Assembly: GCA_902773665.1 (NCBI GenBank)
Contig: CACYFF010000006.1
Coordinates: 98,801 to 156,847 of the forward strand
Direction: 5' to 3'
Source of the DNA: an uncultured Eubacteriales bacterium
GTDB lineage: Bacteria > Bacillota > Clostridia > Peptostreptococcales > Anaerovoracaceae
Length of the DNA: 58,047 nucleotides
Below the pieces are notes generated by a model that was not told the DNA's origin, made no database searches, and saw nothing but the letters and a program-made list of their open reading frames with translations. The position numbers and the translations under genes are program-made. Position 1 is the first letter of the stretch, and each line of letters begins with the position of its first letter. Below are positions 25,380 through 32,591 of the stretch, one piece after another.

Positions 25380-26535
25380 AGTTGCACACCCTGGCGATCG
25401 CCATTTCCGTAAATCCGAGGGCTTCCGCCTTCGTCAGTTTGCCGTTCGCGACGTCCTGCAGTTCCTGCATCAGGACGTCTCCCATCTTCTCCAGCGTCTG
25501 CGGTCCGTAGATGACCGGGCTGGCGTCGATATCGATATTGTCGCTCATCTTCGCGAAAGTCAGTTTGTTTCCCGTGATCTTGATGACCGGCGCGATGGGA
25601 TTGCCCGTCGGCGTGCCCCGTCCCGTGGAGAACACCACGACCTGGGCGCCGCCGGCTACCATGCCTGCAACGGAAGACGGATCGTTGCCCGGCGTGTCCA
25701 TGATGACCAGGCCCTTCTTCGCCTCCACCTGCTTCGCGTAATCGTACACCGCGTTCACCGCCGTGTGGCCGCCCTTGTGGATACAACCCAGAGACTTTTC
25801 CTCCAGGGTCGTAAGCCCGCCGGCCTTGTTGCCGGGAGACGGGTTGCCCGCCCGGACTTCTTCTCCTACCAGCTGCAGCGCCTTCTCGTAACGGTGCACG
25901 ATGTCGTAGATCTGCTGCGAAATTTCCGGTGTAGCGCCGCGCTTCGCAAGAATATGCTCCGCGCCGATGAATTCCGTAGTCTCCGACAGGATGGACGTGC
26001 CGCCCAGCGCCACCATCCGGTCGCTCATCTCGCCGATGAGGGGGTTGGCTGCCAGGCCGCTGGTGGGGTCACTGCCGCCGCATTCGGTGCCCACGATGAG
26101 TTCGCTCATGGGGAACGCTTCTTTCTGCTGCATCGAAGCCTCCGCCGTCATCTCCTTTGCAGCCCGCACCGCCAGTTCGACGGTCTTGATGGTGCCGCCG
26201 CACTCCTGGATGATGAACTGCGCCAGGGGCTTGTTCGTCCGTTCTTGGATCGCCTCCACTACCAGATCCATCTGGCAGTTCTCACAGCCCAGGGAAATGA
26301 CTACCGTTCCGTACACGTTGGGGTTCGCCGCATAGCCCGCCATGACGTCCATGGTGAGCTGCTGGTCCGTTCCTACCTGGGAGCAGCCGTTCTGATTGTT
26401 GAACGTAACAGCGCTTTCCACCTGATCTGCCACGATCCGCGCCGTATCCGATGCGCATACGGATGCGGGCAGGATGAGGATCTTGTTTCTGATGCCGATT
26501 CTGCCGTCGGGTCTTTGATATCCGTAAAATTCCAT
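25372..26535 (-). CDS. UxaA-type sugar-acid dehydratase, large subunit
   Basis: 387 residues. Altronate/galactarate dehydratase C-terminal family: GYQRPDGRIGIRN, NNQNGCSQVGTDQQLT, VVISLGCENCQ, IVGTECGGSDPTSGLAANP and GTPTGNPIAPVIKITGN. The cysteines at GCSQ, GCENC and ECGG are typical metal or Fe-S ligands of this family. It removes water from a hydroxyacid; altronate, galactarate and sulfolactate are known substrates of relatives. Works with the SAF subunit encoded just upstream. Confidence 0.88.
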   Translation of the reverse strand: MEFYGYQRPDGRIGIRNKILILPASVCASDTARIVADQVESAVTFNNQNGCSQVGTDQQLTMDVMAGYAANPNVYGTVVISLGCENCQMDLVVEAIQERTNKPLAQFIIQECGGTIKTVELAVRAAKEMTAEASMQQKEAFPMSELIVGTECGGSDPTSGLAANPLIGEMSDRMVALGGTSILSETTEFIGAEHILAKRGATPEISQQIYDIVHRYEKALQLVGEEVRAGNPSPGNKAGGLTTLEEKSLGCIHKGGHTAVNAVYDYAKQVEAKKGLVIMDTPGNDPSSVAGMVAGGAQVVVFSTGRGTPTGNPIAPVIKITGNKLTFAKMSDNIDIDASPVIYGPQTLEKMGDVLMQELQDVANGKLTKAEALGFTEMAIARVCNYV

Positions 26536-26544
26536 GCCGTCCTC

Positions 26545-26814
26545 CTATAGCGCTTCTCTGTGGTTCTCTACGTTATGCGTGTGCACGTGGGTGCCCGCGG
26601 GAATATCTTCCGCCGCCAGACCGATGTGTTCGCCGTATTTTACGACCGGCTGCCCCTTGGGAATGTCCCGGATGGCGACCTTATGGTAGATGGTTACGTC
26701 GCTTTTCGCCGTGACCCCGAGATCGGCTCCCCTGGCTTCGAGTCTGTCACCCTTGGCGATGGGCTCGATGGCAACTGCCACGTTGTCCTTCGCATCGATG
26801 ATGGTTACGTTCAT
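26545..26814 (-). CDS. UxaA-type dehydratase, small SAF-domain subunit
   Basis: 89 residues from ATG at 26814, overlapping the nucleotidyltransferase stop (ATGA). A single SAF domain: VAVAIEPIAKGDRLEARG, then HKVAIRDIPKGQPVVKYGE and the final GTHVHTHNVE histidines seen in UxaA N-terminal subunits. The split arrangement resembles sulfolactate lyase SuyA/SuyB and altronate dehydratase small/large pairs. Confidence 0.85.
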   Translation of the reverse strand: MNVTIIDAKDNVAVAIEPIAKGDRLEARGADLGVTAKSDVTIYHKVAIRDIPKGQPVVKYGEHIGLAAEDIPAGTHVHTHNVENHREAL

Positions 26815-27389
26815 GTTTGTTGCTCCTTCTGATATTGCTGCAGAGTATCGATATCCCGCGCCTCGCACGGATCGGGAAGCGGCCAGTAAAAACAGTCCTC
26901 CGGATCTTCGCGAAGGATGCGCCGTCCGCCCTGATCCCCTTTCAGCGAGAGGAGCGCGGGAAAACATTCTTTGGAAAAAATAGTGGGATTGGTCGGGTCA
27001 CCGCCGGCCAGGCAGCTGCCCATGGACTTGCCGGAGGCCTTCCAAGCTTTATGGAATGCCGCCAGCGTGTCCGCCTTCAGAAAAGGCTGATCGCCGGCAC
27101 AGAAACAAATGGCTTCTGCGCCTTCCGCCGCCAACGCCTGCACGCCGGCCCGGATGGAACCCGACAGACCCTGCAGACATTCTTCGGAAAAGACGCAGGA
27201 GATGCCGTTCGCTTTGCAGAGCTTTCGAACTTCGCCGTGGCAGGTGACCACCGTTACATGAAAGCGTCTGTCCCACTGCAGGCGCAACGGTACGTGCAGC
27301 ACCATGGGAGTGCCGTTCAGTTCTGCCAACAGTTTGTTGCTGCCGAAACGTTCTGCTCTTCCGCCTGCGAGAACGAGGATCTTGATCAT
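26811..27389 (-). CDS. MocA-like nucleotidyltransferase
   Basis: 192 residues from ATG at 27389 (AAAGGGG upstream). GT-A-like NTP transferase: ILVLAGGRAERFGSNKLL (nucleotide loop), QGLSGSIRAGVQAL, CAGDQPFL and GDQGGRRIL. This is the molybdenum-cofactor cytidylyl/guanylyltransferase family, but no molybdoenzyme is nearby. Leading an operon with a UxaA dehydratase is unusual; it may have another nucleotide-sugar or cofactor role. Confidence 0.8.
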   Translation of the reverse strand: MIKILVLAGGRAERFGSNKLLAELNGTPMVLHVPLRLQWDRRFHVTVVTCHGEVRKLCKANGISCVFSEECLQGLSGSIRAGVQALAAEGAEAICFCAGDQPFLKADTLAAFHKAWKASGKSMGSCLAGGDPTNPTIFSKECFPALLSLKGDQGGRRILREDPEDCFYWPLPDPCEARDIDTLQQYQKEQQT

Positions 27390-27435
27390 ACGGTACCCCT
27401 TTCTTTCCGGATCATGTACCAAACACGTCGATTCA

Positions 27436-27483
27436 ATTTTAATACGCCGTCCGTATGGAGTCAAAAGTAAGTGTGACTTTTGA
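27436..27483 (-). promoter_or_regulatory. Operator-covered promoter of the sugar-acid operon
   Basis: Minus strand TTGACT (27464-27459), 17 bases, TAAAAT (27441-27436). The perfect inverted repeat TCAAAAGT-N7-ACTTTTGA (27461-27483) overlaps the -35, so a bound dimer would block polymerase. Substrate-induced derepression is the likely logic; the regulator gene is not in the window. Confidence 0.8.
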
Positions 27484-27496
27484 ACATGCTGTTAAT

Positions 27497-27515
27497 AAAA
27501 AAAGCCCTAGCGGGC
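27497..27515 (-). terminator. Short-stem terminator after the structured element
   Basis: Minus strand GCCC-GCTA-GGGC followed by seven T. Weak stem but a long U tract; it would end transcripts reading through the 27515-27610 element. Confidence 0.5.
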
Positions 27516-27610
27516 CGCATAAAATAAGCGAGGAAATCGCAAACGCTGAGCAGCCAGCCCGTATTCAGAGGGCTGGCTGCGATAAAGTGTTGACGAGCGT
27601 TTTTATGCGG
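27515..27610. repeat. 96-bp nested inverted-repeat element (RNA structure or MITE-like)
   Basis: Three nested perfect pairings: CCGCATAAAA/TTTTATGCGG at the ends, AACGCT/AGCGTT inside, and GCAGCCAGCCC/GGGCTGGCTGC with a 9-base loop at the tip. It lies between a truncated stalk-domain gene and the sugar-acid operon promoter. No coding frame. Could be a structured RNA made from the minus strand or a small non-autonomous mobile element. Confidence 0.6.
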
Positions 27611-27625
27611 ACGCCAGGTCCTGTT

Positions 27626-27784
27626 TTACTTGGAATTGATGAGCACCGTTCTGGTCGCTGCATCATAGCCTACGTTGAAGCCCAGCACGTTGCCCAACTC
27701 TGCCAGCTGGAAATAGGTGCTGCCGCCGAATACCATGACTGCCGCAAGCAGTACAGACAATAACTTTCTGAAAGAGTGCTTCAT
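27626..27784 (-). pseudogene. Signal peptide fused to the end of a copper-amine-oxidase-N (stalk) domain
   Basis: 52 residues. Residues 1-22 look like a signal peptide (MKHSFRKLLSVLLAAVMVFG). The remainder, YFQLAELGNVLGFNVGYD and on to TVLINSK, is the closing half of the stalk repeat found in clostridial surface proteins. The rest of the domain and any effector domain are missing, so this is probably a deletion remnant, though still expressible. Confidence 0.6.
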
Positions 27785-27893
27785 AGTTTCTTTCCCCTTT
27801 CCCAATATAACTACCGGACATATGAAGACCATATGCCGGTCTCAAACTTAACCAGCTACCAGTTTAATAGGACAAGTCCAACAAATGTCCAAC

Positions 27894-27919
27894 AAAAAAG
27901 GAGCGGATTGCTCCGCTCC
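27894..27919 (-). terminator. Terminator of the PLP-lyase gene
   Basis: Minus strand GGAGCGGA-4-base loop-TCCGCTCC followed by TTTTTT; strong intrinsic terminator. Confidence 0.9.
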
Positions 27920-27948
27920 TGAATTATTATTTTATGCCGCGATGCACA

Positions 27949-29142
27949 TTATTCCAGTTCTATAAATGCCTGTCTGAAATCCTCGATCAGGTCGTCGATA
28001 TTCTCGATGCCGATGGAGATGCGCATCAGTGCCGGGGTGATCCCCATGGCCCTTCTCACGTCGTCCGGCGTCGTGTTGTGGGAGGATGTTACGGGGTGGC
28101 TCATCGTCGTGCGCATACCGCCCAGAGTCGGCGCATAGTGGACGAACTTCAGCCGTTTCATAAAGGCATCGATCTTTGCATCGTCCTCCGTGCAGAATTC
28201 CACGCTCATCATGCCCGTGATCTTTTCGTCGTCCTTCCAGAGTTTCTTCGCAAGGTCCCGCTGACGGAAGCTGTCCACCGATGGGTGGTTCACCTTCACG
28301 ATGCGGGGATCGGTCTCGAAATACGCCGCCAGCTTCGCCGCGTTGGACATCTGGCGTTCGATACGCATGGGAGCGCTCTCCAGGGCCCGGATCATCTGGA
28401 ATGCCGGGAACGGATCCGCCGGTGACCCCATGAACAGCGAGAATTCATAGATCTTCTCGACCAACTCCGGCCGCGCCGTTACGCAGCCCAGCAGGATGTC
28501 CGAATGGCCGGACAGGAATTTCGTAAGCGAGTTGATGACGATGTCCGCGCCCCACTCCAGCGGGCGGATGGACAGAGGCGAGCAGAACGTATTGTCCACG
28601 ACCAGCAGCGCCCCGGCGTCTTTCGCGATCGTTACCAGCTCCGGCAGATCCACCAGATCGATCGTCGGGTTGGCGCAGATCTCGGTGTAGATCATCTTCG
28701 TGTTCGGCTTGACTGCCGCGCGGACCGCATCCAGGTCGGACATGTCCACATATGTCGTCTCCACACCGAACTTGCCGAACAGGAAGTCGAACAGTTCGAT
28801 GGTCTCACCATACAGGCAGCGGTTGCTGAGGATATGGTCGCCGCTCTTGAGCAGCGCTGCCGCCGTCGCGGTGATCGCAGCCATGCCGGAGGAAAGGATC
28901 GTGCTTGCCGCATCCATGCCGGGCGCTTCCAGTTTCGTCATCAGTCCTGCCAGCACATCGCGGTCCGGGTTGTTGGTCCGGATGTAGGTGTAGCCCTGCT
29001 GATAGGCCGTTTTGATCTCCTCAAAAGCCGTAGCGCCGAACGCCGTGGCCGGGTAATACGGGAACGATTCCGCCTTTCCCATGTTGATCGCGTCGTCGCG
29101 GTATTCTCTGGTGTATAAAACATCGGTCTGGATGTGTGCCAT
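27949..29142 (-). CDS. Cys/Met-metabolism PLP enzyme (trans-sulfuration/gamma-lyase type)
   Basis: 397 residues from ATG at 29142 (GGAGGCAAACT). Fold-type I PLP enzyme: the PLP lysine is Lys208 in NSLTKFLSGHSD; YTYIRTNNPDRDVLAGLMTKLE, SSGMAAITATAAALL and VVDNTFCSPL are standard. Could be methionine gamma-lyase, cystathionine gamma-lyase or homocysteine synthase; the sequence alone does not decide. With CyuA elsewhere in the window it fits sulfur amino-acid breakdown. Confidence 0.88.
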   Translation of the reverse strand: MAHIQTDVLYTREYRDDAINMGKAESFPYYPATAFGATAFEEIKTAYQQGYTYIRTNNPDRDVLAGLMTKLEAPGMDAASTILSSGMAAITATAAALLKSGDHILSNRCLYGETIELFDFLFGKFGVETTYVDMSDLDAVRAAVKPNTKMIYTEICANPTIDLVDLPELVTIAKDAGALLVVDNTFCSPLSIRPLEWGADIVINSLTKFLSGHSDILLGCVTARPELVEKIYEFSLFMGSPADPFPAFQMIRALESAPMRIERQMSNAAKLAAYFETDPRIVKVNHPSVDSFRQRDLAKKLWKDDEKITGMMSVEFCTEDDAKIDAFMKRLKFVHYAPTLGGMRTTMSHPVTSSHNTTPDDVRRAMGITPALMRISIGIENIDDLIEDFRQAFIELE

Positions 29143-29865
29143 AGTTTGCCTCCTGCGTCTATGTTGTGCGAAACTCTCAATAATAAAGATATCAAAAAAC
29201 AGGGTATTCAACAAGGGAGGGCATGCTTCTGATTCGAATCTGGCTTTATCAGCTGTCTGCCCGGCTGGAATCGCCATGCGAAGGACCGCCGGGAGATGGT
29301 CCCGAAGCGACCTGAGTGGTATCCTCCCATGCTGGAGCGGTTTACGAAAGATCGAACCTTACCCTGCCCGCGGCGTTGTTTCGTCTTTCTTTTCTGCACC
29401 GCATATCTCCGATCCGCTCCGATGGAAAACCTTTTATAAGATCTTGATACGCCTCTTCGGACTCTATGCAGTCTTCGGGGTTGTCGGCATTGGTTCTTAT
29501 TTCAGTTTTACTCCGCCAGCAGCATATCCTTTGTATTTTTGGATTATTTTATTGAATTCTACCGAGCCATTCTCTTTTTAATGCAGAAATAAGCAGGCAG
29601 AGAAGTCTGCCGGAAAAACGTACTATCTGCCGCGATTCAGAACTACTCTGCATTCCGCCATTCCGGGGCGAGCATTTTTGCTCGATAGCGGAAAATGGAT
29701 CGTGTTAAGCGCTAGTAATCCTCTTAAAAAAACGCTTAACATTTTTTCTTTATAGGGAAGGATCGGCCCTGCCATTTTCTGAGATTATTTTCTATTTCTT
29801 CTTGACGAACCCCACCTTTTCATTGTATCGTTACTATAATTTAACATTTCAATGAGGTTTTTACA
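29143..29865. other. 723-bp AT-richer intergenic tract
   Basis: No convincing intact gene. Plus-strand codons near 29430-29581 read as a short hydrophobic segment (LIRLFGLYAVFGVVGIGSYF) to a stop, possibly the end of a decayed membrane protein. CGAGCA-TTTT-TGCTCG at 29669-29684 is a perfect hairpin inside a larger imperfect one (about 29652-29698). The first GTTAAGC/GCTTAAC element is at 29704. TATAAT at 29835-29840 probably serves the nuclease-like gene. Confidence 0.5.
29704..29740. repeat. Inverted-repeat element 1: GTTAAGC-N23-GCTTAAC
   Basis: GTTAAGC at 29704-29710, GCTTAAC at 29734-29740, extended to GCG/ACGC and flanked by ATT on the right. First of five spaced copies around the gene at 29866. 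Confidence 0.75.
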
Positions 29866-30750
29866 ATGGACTATGTCAGATGTTTAAATGGCCTGTTAAG
29901 CCTTCTTAAGGGTCAGCGAAAAGCGCTTAACAATGAGCTGCGAAAGCTGCAGAAAGGAAAACTGATGATCTCATCTAATGGGAAAAGGCTCTCTTTTTTC
30001 GACATCGGTGACCCTTACAGCAGAATTCATCCGAAGGGGATCGGAAGAGATCAAGACAAGGTCTACCAACTGGCGCGCAGAGCGTATGTAACAGAGCAGA
30101 TCGAGCGAATCAATACGAACATCACCCTGCTGGAAAAGACGATCTCCGGCAGTTTTTCCCTGGAAGCAAAAGCGATTCTGGAAGCGATGCCAAAGCATTT
30201 CAGCATACTGGAGGATAGGAGGATCATACAGCCATCGCAGAAAGATACTGCAGTTTGGCCGAATCCCGTCCGGGATCCGGAAGTATATCCGAAAAAAGCC
30301 CTCCTGAAGCTGGAAAACATGACCCCGCAGGAGTGGGCTGCCCTGCCCTACAGAGAGAACACGAAGAATCTGGAGCGCAAGATCCATCGGGCAAATAAGG
30401 GGTTTTATACGCGGTCCAAATCCGAAGTACTCATCACAGGCGAATACGATCGCAGGGAAATTTATTACCACTACGATGAAGTGATCGAAATCGACGGAAA
30501 ATGGATCTCCCCGGATGTGATCGGACTGCGTTTCGACGGGTGGCTGATCTATCAGGAGCACCTGGGCCTGCAGGATGAACTTTATTCCAGCGATACGATC
30601 CGAAAACTTATCCTTTATCAAAAAGCCGGCATTGTTCTTGGAAAGAATCTGTTCTTGACTTTCGACGATGCAAACGGTGCGATCAACATGGAACTGATCC
30701 GTGCTTCGATCGATACGATGTTTTTCCCAAGCTTTATCCCGGCAAGTTGA
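29866..30750 (+). CDS. PD-(D/E)XK-like uncharacterised protein
   Basis: 294 residues. Residues 1-110 are predicted coiled coil (LLSLLKGQRKALNNELRKLQ; TEQIERINTNITLLEKTI) with a KLMISSNGKRLSFF strand. Residues 185-290 match a common clostridial nuclease-fold domain: FYTRSKSEVLITG, YYHYDEVIEIDGKWISPDVI, DGWLIYQEHLGLQDELY and a last LFLTFDDANGAIN. Glu of KSE, Asp of SPDV and Glu of YQEH could form the metal site, though the usual Lys is replaced. Function unknown. One inverted-repeat element is inside its 5' coding region. Confidence 0.7.
   Translation: MDYVRCLNGLLSLLKGQRKALNNELRKLQKGKLMISSNGKRLSFFDIGDPYSRIHPKGIGRDQDKVYQLARRAYVTEQIERINTNITLLEKTISGSFSLEAKAILEAMPKHFSILEDRRIIQPSQKDTAVWPNPVRDPEVYPKKALLKLENMTPQEWAALPYRENTKNLERKIHRANKGFYTRSKSEVLITGEYDRREIYYHYDEVIEIDGKWISPDVIGLRFDGWLIYQEHLGLQDELYSSDTIRKLILYQKAGIVLGKNLFLTFDDANGAINMELIRASIDTMFFPSFIPAS
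29895..29931. repeat. Inverted-repeat element 2 (inside coding sequence)
   Basis: GTTAAGC 29895-29901, 23 bases, GCTTAAC 29925-29931, within codons 10-22 of the nuclease-like gene. Confidence 0.7.
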
Positions 30751-30808
30751 CCGATCTGTTCTGGGTATCTGTTTCCGGAAGCGATGGCATGGGCTGATTC
30801 CTGTTAAA

Positions 30809-30845
30809 TTTAAGCGCATATGAGTGGTTTGCCCTTTCGCTTAAC
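30809..30845. repeat. Inverted-repeat element 3
   Basis: TTTAAGC 30809-30815 (one mismatch to GTTAAGC), 23 bases, GCTTAAC 30839-30845 followed by ATT. Confidence 0.65.
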
Positions 30846-30914
30846 ATTTTCGGGGCGGTGACCCGCAACAGCAGAATGATGGCAGAAACATTATCGGCAG
30901 GTTCTAGCCTAAAT

Positions 30915-30950
30915 GTTAAGCAAGACAGATCGTTAAAGAAAACGCTTAAC
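30915..30950. repeat. Inverted-repeat element 4
   Basis: AAATGTTAAGC ending 30921, 22 bases, ACGCTTAACATT around 30944-30950. Its left arm is also the exact complement of the right arm of element 3 over 11 bases. Confidence 0.75.
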
Positions 30951-30988
30951 ATTCCCTGCTCTACGAAAAAAGGCTGAAAGAAAACAGC

Positions 30989-31024
30989 GTTAAGCGAAAC
31001 CGTACTTTTGCCAAAATGCTTAAC
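30989..31024. repeat. Inverted-repeat element 5
   Basis: GTTAAGC 30989-30995, 22 bases, GCTTAAC 31018-31024. Confidence 0.75.
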
Positions 31025-31096
31025 AATCATGTGCGGCGCCTATATCCGATCCGTGAACTGCAGAAGATGCACCTGCAAAAGAGTAAAAAGAGCCCG

Positions 31097-31165
31097 ACTA
31101 CGCACAAGAGATATGCTCAACTGCGCACAAGAAGCATGTCCAAATGCGCACAAAAGGCGCGCCGG
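31097..31165 (+). repeat. Three 23-bp direct repeats around CGCACAA
   Basis: CGCACAA begins at 31101, 31124 and 31147, exactly 23 bases apart. The first two units also share ACTR before it and similar AAGAnATATGCTCA/AAGAAGCATGTCCA tails. 23 is not a multiple of three, so the repeat is not coding. No cas genes nearby. Iteron- or operator-like. Confidence 0.7.
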
Positions 31166-31178
31166 ACGGCGCGCCTTT
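31153..31178. terminator. Terminator between island and DUF6773 cassette
   Basis: AAAGGCGCGCC-GGAC-GGCGCGCCTTT; read on the minus strand it is followed by TTTTGTG, ending the 31220-32407 cassette. Confidence 0.75.
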
Positions 31179-31219
31179 GAAAACCCCTTTTGCTGTTGTT
31201 CTAAGCCCCTTTAAGATCG

Positions 31220-31699
31220 CTATGCCTGCGGCTCGTTCGCATCTTCTTCCGGCTCTTCTTCCAGTTGCTTCTGCTTGCGCTTGGTGGCAGCAGCGGCAGC
31301 GGAGAGCAGGAGGAAGCAGGCGACGAAGGTAACGCCGGCGGCGATGGCGCAGATCAGAAGGATGATCTTCGGATCCGGATCCTCGATCCTGCGCAAGCCG
31401 ATGGCGACGGAGATGAGCGCGACTACGGCGGCTGCCACGAAGGATGCCAGCAGATTCGTGCGGAAATTCGGCTTTAAGCGGCGGTCCCAGATGCCGTTTT
31501 TCAGACAGCCGGCCATGATGTAGATGCAGAGGACCATAAAGACGATCCACTCGCCTGCGATGGCGCGCAGCTCGCCGGGATACATCACTTCCTGGACGAG
31601 GATGGCTGCCAGCAGTCCCCAGAATGCGAGCCAGCAGCCGATGTGTTCGATCTTCAGCAGGATCTGCTCCTGTCTTTCATCCAGATTATTCTTCTTCAT
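31220..31699 (-). CDS. DUF6773-like four-helix membrane protein
   Basis: 159 residues. Begins KKNNLDERQEQILLKIEHIG, the DERQ opening typical of this family, then four helices (about 20-40, 50-68, 85-105, 115-135) and a Lys/Glu tail. Third gene of a three-gene cassette with an XRE regulator in the middle; a frequent arrangement in Clostridia of unknown role. Overlaps the XRE gene by 14 bases. Confidence 0.75.
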   Translation of the reverse strand: MKKNNLDERQEQILLKIEHIGCWLAFWGLLAAILVQEVMYPGELRAIAGEWIVFMVLCIYIMAGCLKNGIWDRRLKPNFRTNLLASFVAAAVVALISVAIGLRRIEDPDPKIILLICAIAAGVTFVACFLLLSAAAAATKRKQKQLEEEPEEDANEPQA

Positions 31700-31895
31700 T
31701 TTCTTCCTCCCAGAACAGTTCGTCCAAAGTTCTTCCCAAAGCTCTGCAGATGGCGATGCATAAGTTGATCGTCGGATTGTAATCGCCCTTCTCGATGGCG
31801 TTGATCGTCTGCCGCGACACCCCGCACATCTGCGCCAGGTCCGCCTGGGACAGATCCTTTGCCGCCCGGGCTGCTTTTAATTTCAGATTCTTCAT
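31686..31895 (-). CDS. Small XRE-family transcriptional regulator
   Basis: 69 residues, one HTH domain: LSQADLAQMCGVSRQTINAIEKGDYNPTINLCIAICR is its span. YozG-like size. Flanked on both sides by overlapping membrane-protein genes, so it is expressed with them and probably regulates their promoter. Confidence 0.9.
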   Translation of the reverse strand: MKNLKLKAARAAKDLSQADLAQMCGVSRQTINAIEKGDYNPTINLCIAICRALGRTLDELFWEEENEEE

Positions 31896-32407
31896 TCTTC
31901 CGCACCATCCTTATCCTTCAGGTACTTGACGAGAAATTCCAAACCCAGGACGCCCAGCATGACGAGGCAGATCAGGTTGAGGATGGGGCCGTCCATCAGA
32001 TCCAGTTTGCCGCCGCTCTTAACGGAAGAGATGAGGGGGATCGCATTGAGCGCTGCCGTCGCCAGAAAGACGACCGCATAGCGCTTCAGGTTGTTGTTGA
32101 GTCCCCAATAGGCATCCTTCCAGACGCAGTAGCTCGCCAGCACCATGCCTCCGAGGACGATGCCGATAAAGTGGATGGCGATGGGTGCGACCGGAAAAGT
32201 GACCCCGCTCATCCCGAAGAAGATCATGATCGCCTCGTAGATCATCATCGTGTAGAAGGCAAACATGTAGCCTCTGCCGCGGATCGCTTTCTGCCGCTCG
32301 TCGTATTCCGTCTCCTTCTTATGGTTGGTGTTCGCAAATTTCAGGAGCAGCACGACCAGAATGATCCCTACTGCGAGTCCGACCGTAAATCCTGCACTTC
32401 TAGCCAT
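31892..32407 (-). CDS. Membrane protein of the XRE cassette
   Basis: 171 residues from ATG at 32407 (AAAGGAG seven bases upstream). One helix at 7-25, the motif TEYDERQKAIRGRGYMFAF, then four further helices. The DERQ motif links it to the other membrane protein of the cassette. ATGA overlap with the XRE gene. Confidence 0.75.
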   Translation of the reverse strand: MARSAGFTVGLAVGIILVVLLLKFANTNHKKETEYDERQKAIRGRGYMFAFYTMMIYEAIMIFFGMSGVTFPVAPIAIHFIGIVLGGMVLASYCVWKDAYWGLNNNLKRYAVVFLATAALNAIPLISSVKSGGKLDLMDGPILNLICLVMLGVLGLEFLVKYLKDKDGAEE

Positions 32408-32452
32408 ATCATTTCTCCTTTCTGTTAAAGGGTTCTGTCTTGTTCTGGCACT

Positions 32453-32481
32453 ACTATATAACGCACCCGACAATATGTCAA
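32453..32481 (-). promoter_or_regulatory. Strong promoter of the XRE cassette
   Basis: Minus strand TTGACA (32481-32476), 17 bases, TATAGT (32458-32453). One mismatch from the sigma-A consensus. Confidence 0.85.
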
Positions 32482-32547
32482 GTATATTTTACATATAATT
32501 TGATAAAGGCGACAAAATGTAATCTGCGGCGTTTCGGGTATAAAAAA

Positions 32548-32572
32548 GTGACCCTGCCATTGGCAGGGTCAC
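32548..32572 (-). terminator. Terminator of lipoprotein gene
   Basis: Minus strand GTGACCCTGCC-AAT-GGCAGGGTCAC then six T; stem built on the GGGTCAC word. Confidence 0.9.
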
Positions 32573-32591
32573 CCGTGTGTCTCGAACTGAA

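Noticed and set aside
29225-29260. tRNA gene suggested by GATTCGAATC
   Set aside because: No flanking arms fold into a cloverleaf on either strand.
29190-29420. SAM riboswitch or T-box upstream of the PLP lyase
   Set aside because: The conserved SAM-I core and the T-box GGUGG bulge are absent; the gene also has a direct SD and short leader.
29734-30995. GCTTAAC...GTTAAGC stretches as integron attC sites (they fit RYYYAAC and GTTRRRY)
   Set aside because: No L boxes, no integrase, lengths vary widely, and the regular spacing is in the opposite order (GTTAAGC then GCTTAAC).
31097-31165. CRISPR array
   Set aside because: Only three units of 23 bp with no unique spacers between conserved repeats and no cas genes.
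31008-31214. 68-codon plus-strand frame rich in Cys and Arg
   Set aside because: It covers the 23-bp non-coding repeats and the terminator stem; no SD.
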